Made by a program: the position numbers and the translations under genes. The notes beneath the pieces were generated by a model. It was not told the origin of the DNA. It saw only the letters and a program-made list of their open reading frames with translations, and did no database searches. Shown one piece after another: positions 13,751-17,974 of a stretch of 17,974 bases of DNA. The DNA is from an uncultured Succinivibrio sp. Its GTDB lineage: Bacteria > Pseudomonadota > Gammaproteobacteria > Enterobacterales > Succinivibrionaceae. The stretch is taken from assembly GCA_900770725.1 (NCBI GenBank), contig CAAGLL010000055.1, forward strand, positions 1 through 17,974, read 5' to 3'. Numbering within the stretch: the first letter of the stretch is position 1; every line of letters starts with the position of its first letter.

Positions 13751-15178
13751 TCATTTGCCAGGCTTTGCAGGCGCGATCGTGCGCTCGACGCGCGAGACGA
13801 TGGTCCCGTCCAAGACCTTGGTCGAGAGCATGTCGCCTGCCTTGACCGAGGACAGGCTCGCGGCCTTGCCGTCAGGGCCCAGCGTCACGCTGTAGCCGCG
13901 GGCGAGCACCTTGAGCGGGCTTAGCGCCTCAAGCCTCGCCGCCGCCGCGGCAAAGCGCTCCCCGGCCTCAGGCAGCGCGCGCGAGCCGCGCCCTGAGAGC
14001 AGCGCGTGGCTTGACGCGAAGATCCTGCCCCGCACCTGCTCAAGGCTCATAGAGCTGGCGCGGTCGGCGCGGGAGAGCAGATCGGCAAGCCTCGCCCTCA
14101 TCGACTCGATGGTACGCTGCGGATCGAGCGATGCAAGCTGCGCCCTGAGGCCGGAGAGGCGCTGGGCGCGCTCTGAGAGGATCCTGCCTGCTGCGAGATC
14201 GAGCGCGGACACCGCCCTGCCGATGCGCGCCCCGGCCTCGGCGGCCATCGCTGCCGGGCCTGCGGCCTCAAGGCGCGAGCGCAGCGTGTCGAGCCTCATC
14301 GAGGCCGAGTCGAGGATCCTCCCCTCGGCGTTGCAAAGGCGCTGCGCAAACGCGAGCAGGGCCCCCAGCAGATCGTCGCGGGTCACCGGAGTCACGAGCT
14401 CGGCCGCGCGCGTCGGCGTGGCCGCGCGCACGTCGGCTGCGAAGTCGGTGAGCGCGACGTCCGGCTCGTGCCCCACCGCCGAGATGATCGGGATGGGCGA
14501 GGAGGCCACGGCGCGCACGACCTGCTCGTCCGAGAAGGCCAGCAGATCTTCAAACGATCCGCCGCCGCGGCCGATGATGAGCACGTCGCAGCAGTTCTCC
14601 TCCCAGGCAAGGCGCAGCGCCTCGACGAGGGTGCGCGGGGCGTCAGGCCCCTGCACGCGCGCGGGGTAGAGCCTCACCTCGAGGCCCGGGAAGCGCGAGT
14701 GCGCGGTGGTGATGATGTCGTGGATCGCCTCGCCGTCCTTTGAGGTTATGACGCCGACGCGGCGGGGGAAGGGCGGCAGCTCCCGGCTGCACTGGTCGAA
14801 CACGCCCTCGCGCTCAAGCTGCTCCTTGAGCTTGCGAAGCCGCTCCATGATCGCGCCCTGGCCCGCCTGCTCCATCGAGGAGGCGATGAGCTTGAACGAG
14901 CCGTTCTTCGAGTAGAGCGAGCTCTGGCCGGTGACCACGACCTGCATCCCGACCTCGGGCTTGAAGGGAAGGGCCGCAAGCGAAGAGCTCCACATCAGGC
15001 AGTCCACCGAGGACTCCTCGTCCTTCAAGGTGAAATAGAGGTGGCGGTAGGGCTTTAGCTGCGAGATCTCGCCTGCGACCCTCGCAACGCCCAGGTTCCG
15101 CAAGCACTTGTCGGTGATCCTGACATACTCCGCAACGCTCATCGGCTCATTGCCGCGCGCATCCTGCCCTGCTTCCAT
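13751..15178 (-). CDS. xseA: Exodeoxyribonuclease VII large subunit
   Basis: A 475-aa cytoplasmic protein (E. coli XseA is 456 aa), the catalytic subunit of the single-strand-specific exonuclease VII, which works with several XseB copies in mismatch repair and DNA damage processing. Layout: N-terminal OB-fold (about 13-105, with GEISQLKPYRHLYFTLKDE); catalytic domain with VGVITSKDGEAIHDI (141-155), YPARVQGPDA (171-180), GRGGGSFEDLLAFSDE (203-218) and AVGHEPDVALTDFAADVRA (234-252); then a long Arg/Ala-rich helical region for XseB binding and a C-terminal ARGYSVTL segment. The family usually reads GHETD; here it is GHEPD. The start at 15178 is supported by AAGGAGG four bases upstream. xseB is not adjacent and must lie elsewhere. 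It is convergent with the TerB_C-like gene and divergent from the tRNA operon. Confidence 0.95.
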   Translation of the reverse strand: MEAGQDARGNEPMSVAEYVRITDKCLRNLGVARVAGEISQLKPYRHLYFTLKDEESSVDCLMWSSSLAALPFKPEVGMQVVVTGQSSLYSKNGSFKLIASSMEQAGQGAIMERLRKLKEQLEREGVFDQCSRELPPFPRRVGVITSKDGEAIHDIITTAHSRFPGLEVRLYPARVQGPDAPRTLVEALRLAWEENCCDVLIIGRGGGSFEDLLAFSDEQVVRAVASSPIPIISAVGHEPDVALTDFAADVRAATPTRAAELVTPVTRDDLLGALLAFAQRLCNAEGRILDSASMRLDTLRSRLEAAGPAAMAAEAGARIGRAVSALDLAAGRILSERAQRLSGLRAQLASLDPQRTIESMRARLADLLSRADRASSMSLEQVRGRIFASSHALLSGRGSRALPEAGERFAAAAARLEALSPLKVLARGYSVTLGPDGKAASLSSVKAGDMLSTKVLDGTIVSRVERTIAPAKPGK

Positions 15179-15308
15179 TTGGCCTCCTTAGCACTTTGGA
15201 AATTCTACCGCTTGAAGGCCGCGATCCTGGGCGTCCAGCTTTCCTCATAAATATATTGTTGTTTTACAATAACAAAAATAACGATTTTTGAGAATGCTTT
15301 AAATTTCC

Positions 15309-15336
15309 TTGACATGCTTTTTCAATTCCCTATAAT
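15309..15336 (+). promoter_or_regulatory. Strong sigma70 promoter of the tRNA operon
   Basis: Perfect TTGACA (15309-15314) and TATAAT (15331-15336) with a 16-base spacer, AT-rich DNA upstream (about 15245-15305, UP-element-like), and a GC-rich discriminator GGGCG right after the -10. This arrangement is typical of stable RNA promoters under stringent (ppGpp) control. The first tRNA starts 18 bases downstream of the -10. Confidence 0.92.
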
Positions 15337-15354
15337 GGGCGTCACTTGATTGAT

Positions 15355-15430
15355 GCGGGAATAGCTCAGTTGGTAGAGCATAACCTTGCCATGGTTAGGG
15401 TCGCGGATTCGAGTTCCGTTTCCCGCTCCA
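15355..15430 (+). tRNA. tRNA-Gly (anticodon GCC)
   Basis: 76 nt including an encoded CCA. The acceptor stem GCGGGAA pairs with TTCCCGC, the D-loop is AGCTCAGTTGGTAGAGC, the anticodon loop is TTGCCAT (GCC at 15388-15390) and the T-loop TTCGAGT. It is nearly identical to E. coli tRNA-Gly(GCC) and is first in a three-tRNA operon. Confidence 0.97.
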
Positions 15431-15446
15431 CTCAAGTTCCTCACAT

Positions 15447-15520
15447 GGCGTGTTAGTAAAGCGGTTATACAGCGGATTGCAAATTCGTATAGTCCGGTTC
15501 GACTCCGGAACACGCCTCCA
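15447..15520 (+). tRNA. tRNA-Cys (anticodon GCA)
   Basis: 74 nt including an encoded CCA. The acceptor stem GGCGTGT pairs with ACACGCC, discriminator U as in bacterial tRNA-Cys, anticodon loop TTGCAAA (GCA at 15479-15481), T-arm CCGG-TTCGACT-CCGG. The anticodon stem has two G-U wobbles. It lies 16 bases after tRNA-Gly. Confidence 0.96.
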
Positions 15521-15526
15521 TCAGGC

Positions 15527-15616
15527 GCCCAGGTGGCGAAATTGGTAGACGCAAGGGACTTAAAATCCCTCGGATCCTAACAATCCGTGTCGGTTCGACC
15601 CCGACCCCGGGCACCA
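15527..15616 (+). tRNA. tRNA-Leu (anticodon TAA)
   Basis: 90 nt including an encoded CCA and a long class II variable arm (CGGATCC..ATCCG type). The anticodon loop is CTTAAAA with TAA at 15561-15563, the T-loop TTCGACC. The acceptor stem GCCCAGG against CCCGGGC leaves an A-C mismatch at pair 5-68. It starts six bases after tRNA-Cys; the Gly-Cys-Leu order equals glyW-cysT-leuZ of E. coli. Confidence 0.95.
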
Positions 15617-15625
15617 TGCTCATGC

Positions 15626-15648
15626 AGACGCTTATGGCGTCTTTTTTT
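15626..15648 (+). terminator. Terminator of the tRNA operon
   Basis: AGACGC/GCGTCT stem (15626-15631 with 15637-15642), 5-base loop, and a run of seven T. It starts ten bases after tRNA-Leu. Confidence 0.93.
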
Positions 15649-15683
15649 GTTTCCGCATCCTCGGAAAACGCAAGGAGCACCCA

Positions 15684-16376
15684 ATGCCAGCCGTCATCAT
15701 CAACACGCTCGCGATCATCGCAGGAGCGCTCATCGGGCTGTTCTTCCGCAGGATCATCAGCGCCACGGTCTCAGACGCCGTGCTGCGCATGCTCGGGATC
15801 TGCACCATCGCCATAGGCTTGCGCTACGTGCTCGAGGCCAGCGATCTGCTGCCGGTCATCGTCGCCGTCTGCGCCGGCACCGCGGTTGGCGAGGCGATGC
15901 GCCTTGAGGAGAAGGTCGACGCGGGCACCGAGCGCCTCATGCGCCGCTTCAGCAGGAAGGAAGGCGGCGCGGCCTCGTTCGCCTCGGCCTTCGTCACGTC
16001 CTGCCTCATCATGAATGTCGGCGCCATGGTCATCGTGGGTTCGCTCCAGGCAGGCCTCTCGGCCGACTACGACATGCTCTACACGAAGTCGCTTTTGGAC
16101 TTCACCTCGGGGATCATGCTCGCAGCCTCCATGGGCGCGGGCGTGCTCGGCTCGGCGCTCTTCACGCTGGTGTTCCAGGGGGCCATAGTGATCTTCTCAG
16201 AGCAGATAGCCCCGTACATGACCAAGGAAGTGCTCGACATGATCTCGCAGACCGGCGCGGTGCTCATCATCGCCATCGGCCTGAACATGCTCGGGCTTAC
16301 CAAGCTGCGCGTCATCAGCGCCCTGCCAGCCCTCATCGCCGCCCCGATCGTGCTCTGGGCCTCAAGCCTCATCTGA
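15684..16376 (+). CDS. DUF554 membrane protein (YqgA-like)
   Basis: A 230-aa inner-membrane protein with about seven hydrophobic helices, matching the DUF554 family (E. coli YqgA is about the same length). It begins MPAVIINTLAIIAGALIGL, as typical members do, and shows the family pattern NVGAMVIVGSLQAGLSADYDMLYTKS with the following DFTSGIMLAASMGAGVLGSA. A conserved charged segment after helix 3 reads EEKVDAGTERLMRRF. AAGGAG lies six bases before the ATG. The gene begins 36 bases past the tRNA terminator, so read-through from the strong tRNA promoter could contribute to its expression; no separate promoter is obvious. Family members are suspected transporters but have no established substrate. 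Confidence 0.9.
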   Translation: MPAVIINTLAIIAGALIGLFFRRIISATVSDAVLRMLGICTIAIGLRYVLEASDLLPVIVAVCAGTAVGEAMRLEEKVDAGTERLMRRFSRKEGGAASFASAFVTSCLIMNVGAMVIVGSLQAGLSADYDMLYTKSLLDFTSGIMLAASMGAGVLGSALFTLVFQGAIVIFSEQIAPYMTKEVLDMISQTGAVLIIAIGLNMLGLTKLRVISALPALIAAPIVLWASSLI

Positions 16377-16706
16377 ACCAGCATGCGCGCCGCCGCGCCC
16401 CCACCTCAAAAGCGCCAGGAAAGGCGGCGCATCCTCATGATGCTTCATCCGCATAAGCGGCAAAATATTTCCGTCATCTGGAAACAGCTAAAATGACCAT
16501 TGGCCGGGCTTGCGCGCAACTTTTGCGCCGCATGCGGCATTTTTCAGAAATGGCGCAAAAATCAAAGTCCAGCCTGAAGGAATTAAAGTCCGCCGCTATA
16601 GAATACGATAGGTAAAACAAATAAAGAACAAAGCCGTCGCCGCGACGGCTGAAGGCTGGCTGTCATCTACACAATCTGAAGATTCCAAACTTTGGGGGCA
16701 ATCTCA
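16377..16706. other. Intergenic region upstream of the chemoreceptor gene
   Basis: 330 bp without a gene. It contains the GCGCAA element three times (16514-16519, inverted as TTGCGC at 16523-16528, and again at 16553-16558), the palindrome GCCGCATGCGGC followed by ATTTTT (16527-16544; a possible weak terminator of the DUF554 gene), a FliA-type promoter, and a leader hairpin AGCCGTCG/CGACGGCT (16632-16639 with 16643-16650) with no U-tract. Confidence 0.6.
16584..16611 (+). promoter_or_regulatory. FliA (sigma28)-like promoter of the chemoreceptor gene
   Basis: TAAAGTCC (16584-16591) and TACGATAG (16604-16611), matching the TAAA and CGATA cores of the flagellar sigma factor consensus; the distance is one base longer than the usual 15 between TAAA and GCCGATAA. 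It lies 95 bases before the start codon. Chemoreceptor genes are classical FliA targets, which supports the call. Confidence 0.6.
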
Positions 16707-17974
16707 ATGGTCAAATTCAAAGGCAAATCCGTAAAAACGCAGATGCTCGCCGCGTTCTTCGTGGTGATCGCGTTCCTGCTGGTGGTCAGCGCCGTGTCGC
16801 TGTCCAAGCTCGTCGCCATCGACGGCGTCATCAGCACCACCTCCGACCTGCTCTACGTCGAGCACTCCAAGACCAAGGCCATCGAGAAGGCGCTGACCGC
16901 CTGCGACGACCAGACCTTCAACCTCCAGGACGACATCTCGCGCTACAAGGGCGACGGGGCCGCCAGCCTCTCCAAGGCCTTGAACGATCTCGAGGCCGCG
17001 GTCAACGACTCCGACTCGGTGAAGCTCGACTCTGACATCGTGTCGTCCATCAAGCAGAGCGCTGCCACCTACCTCTCGCAGGCCCAGGACTTCACCGCCG
17101 CGCTTGAGGCTGGCGACAAGGACAAAGCCGCCGACATCTACGCCAACGGACTGTCCGACACCTACGACGTGATCCGCAAGAACATCGGCCGCATCAACGA
17201 CCACCAGATCCAGATCGCCACTGACAACGTCACGAGCCTGCATCCGCGCGGGGACATGATCCTGGTGCTCGTGCTGACCATCGTCGCCGTGGTGCTCGCG
17301 GTGATCATCGCCGTGGTGTTCGCTGACCGCATCACCGCGATCATCGACCGCATCACCGACGCGGTCGCCCGCTTCGGCTCAGGCGACCTCTCCTCCCCGG
17401 TCCAGATCACCTCGAAGACCGAGTTCGGCGTGCTTGAGCGCGATCTCGAGAAGATGCGCCAGGACCTCATCGGGATCATCTCCCTGGTCATCGACAACGC
17501 CCACAAGATCACCGGCTCCGTGACCACCATCCACGACATCGCCGAGAAGATCAGCTCAGACTCGAAGGACTCGCAGAACCGCGCCCTCACGGTCGCCGCC
17601 GCCTCCGACGAGATGGTCTCCACCACCAACGACATCGCCAAGAACTGCTCGGCCGCCGCCGACAACGCCTCCAAGTCGAGCAAGACCACCCGCGACTCGG
17701 TCAACTCCATCGACGAGACCATCGCCGTGATCCAGAAGCAGGCCGAGAAGTCCAAGGACGACGCCGAGGCGGTCTCCCGCCTGGCCGATCAGGCAAGCAA
17801 GGTCTCCTCAATCGTCGAGACCATCGAGGACATCGCCAACCAGACCAACCTGCTGGCGCTCAACGCGGCCATCGAGGCCGCCCGCGCCGGCGAGGCCGGC
17901 AAGGGCTTCGCGGTCGTGGCCGACGAGGTGCGCACGCTCGCCTCCAGGACCTCCAAGTCCACCCAGGAGATCAC
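16707..17974 (+). CDS. Methyl-accepting chemotaxis protein (3' part cut by window end)
   Basis: 422 codons are visible and the frame runs off the window. Layout: short cytoplasmic start (MVKFKGKSVKTQ), TM1 about 13-35, a periplasmic sensor of about 145 residues that is helical and polar (four-helix-bundle type), TM2 about 184-206 (ILVLVLTIVAVVLAVIIAVV), HAMP domain about 207-260, then the coiled-coil signalling domain. The conserved region IVETIEDIANQTNLLALNAAIEAARAGEAGKGFAVVADEVRTLA begins near residue 369, the hairpin tip-proximal signature that binds CheA/CheW. Candidate methylation sites lie in the preceding helix. The ligand is unknown. The Shine-Dalgarno is weak (GGGGG, eight bases upstream), and the mRNA leader holds a hairpin. 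The FliA-type promoter indicates expression with the flagellar regulon and so a motile organism. Confidence 0.95.
   Translation, partial: MVKFKGKSVKTQMLAAFFVVIAFLLVVSAVSLSKLVAIDGVISTTSDLLYVEHSKTKAIEKALTACDDQTFNLQDDISRYKGDGAASLSKALNDLEAAVNDSDSVKLDSDIVSSIKQSAATYLSQAQDFTAALEAGDKDKAADIYANGLSDTYDVIRKNIGRINDHQIQIATDNVTSLHPRGDMILVLVLTIVAVVLAVIIAVVFADRITAIIDRITDAVARFGSGDLSSPVQITSKTEFGVLERDLEKMRQDLIGIISLVIDNAHKITGSVTTIHDIAEKISSDSKDSQNRALTVAAASDEMVSTTNDIAKNCSAAADNASKSSKTTRDSVNSIDETIAVIQKQAEKSKDDAEAVSRLADQASKVSSIVETIEDIANQTNLLALNAAIEAARAGEAGKGFAVVADEVRTLASRTSKSTQEI

Noticed and set aside
13911..14669. 252-codon frame antisense to xseA
   Set aside because: Ser/Ala/Arg-rich shadow of the xseA codons with no start signal; xseA is unambiguous.
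1..17974. CRISPR array, rRNA genes or a toxin-antitoxin pair
   Set aside because: No regularly spaced direct repeats, no rRNA sequence and no adjacent pair of small overlapping genes were found on either strand.

Overview
This is a high-GC window (clearly above 60% by eye) from what looks like a gammaproteobacterium. The pointers are a tRNA-Gly(GCC), tRNA-Cys(GCA), tRNA-Leu(UAA) cluster in the same order as E. coli glyW-cysT-leuZ, a MalS-type periplasmic alpha-amylase, a YqgA-like DUF554 protein, and E. coli-like sigma70 and sigma28 promoter motifs. A relative of Aeromonadales/Succinivibrionaceae is a guess, not something the window proves. Almost every gene is followed by a clear GC-rich hairpin, so most appear to be single-gene transcription units.

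Left part (1-3571, minus strand): the N-terminal part of an iron-dependent alcohol dehydrogenase of the YqhD/BDH type, cut by the window edge; a small serine-rich protein with no recognised family; a secreted DUF1036-like protein; and malS, a periplasmic alpha-amylase with an intact catalytic triad. Between malS and the divergent MFS transporter lies 580 bp of non-coding DNA. It holds three GCGGAT/ATCCGC inverted repeats, a minus-strand TATAAT, and a LacI/GalR-type operator-like palindrome.

Middle part (4152-10302): a YbjJ-like MFS permease converges on an EamA/DMT exporter at a bidirectional terminator. Next is an intact 571-codon gene that aligns with IS4/IS1634-type transposases but appears to have lost two of the three DDE residues, so it is probably a domesticated or dead transposase derivative. 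A small lipoprotein follows on the minus strand. An AT-rich intergenic region with a long interrupted inverted repeat leads to an NCS2 purine permease (AzgA/AdeP/GhxP group).

Right part (10531-17974): a 1058-aa protein of unknown function whose C-terminus resembles the TerB_C domain; xseA (exonuclease VII large subunit) on the opposite strand; the three-tRNA operon behind a near-consensus promoter with a GC-rich discriminator; a DUF554 membrane protein; and a methyl-accepting chemotaxis protein, truncated by the window end, behind a FliA (sigma28)-like promoter.

There is no single operon-like new system here. The most interesting items are the transposase-derived gene without its catalytic residues, the giant TerB_C-like protein, the repeat-rich malS control region and the long inverted repeat at 8656-8713. 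No CRISPR array, rRNA or intact insertion sequence was seen.
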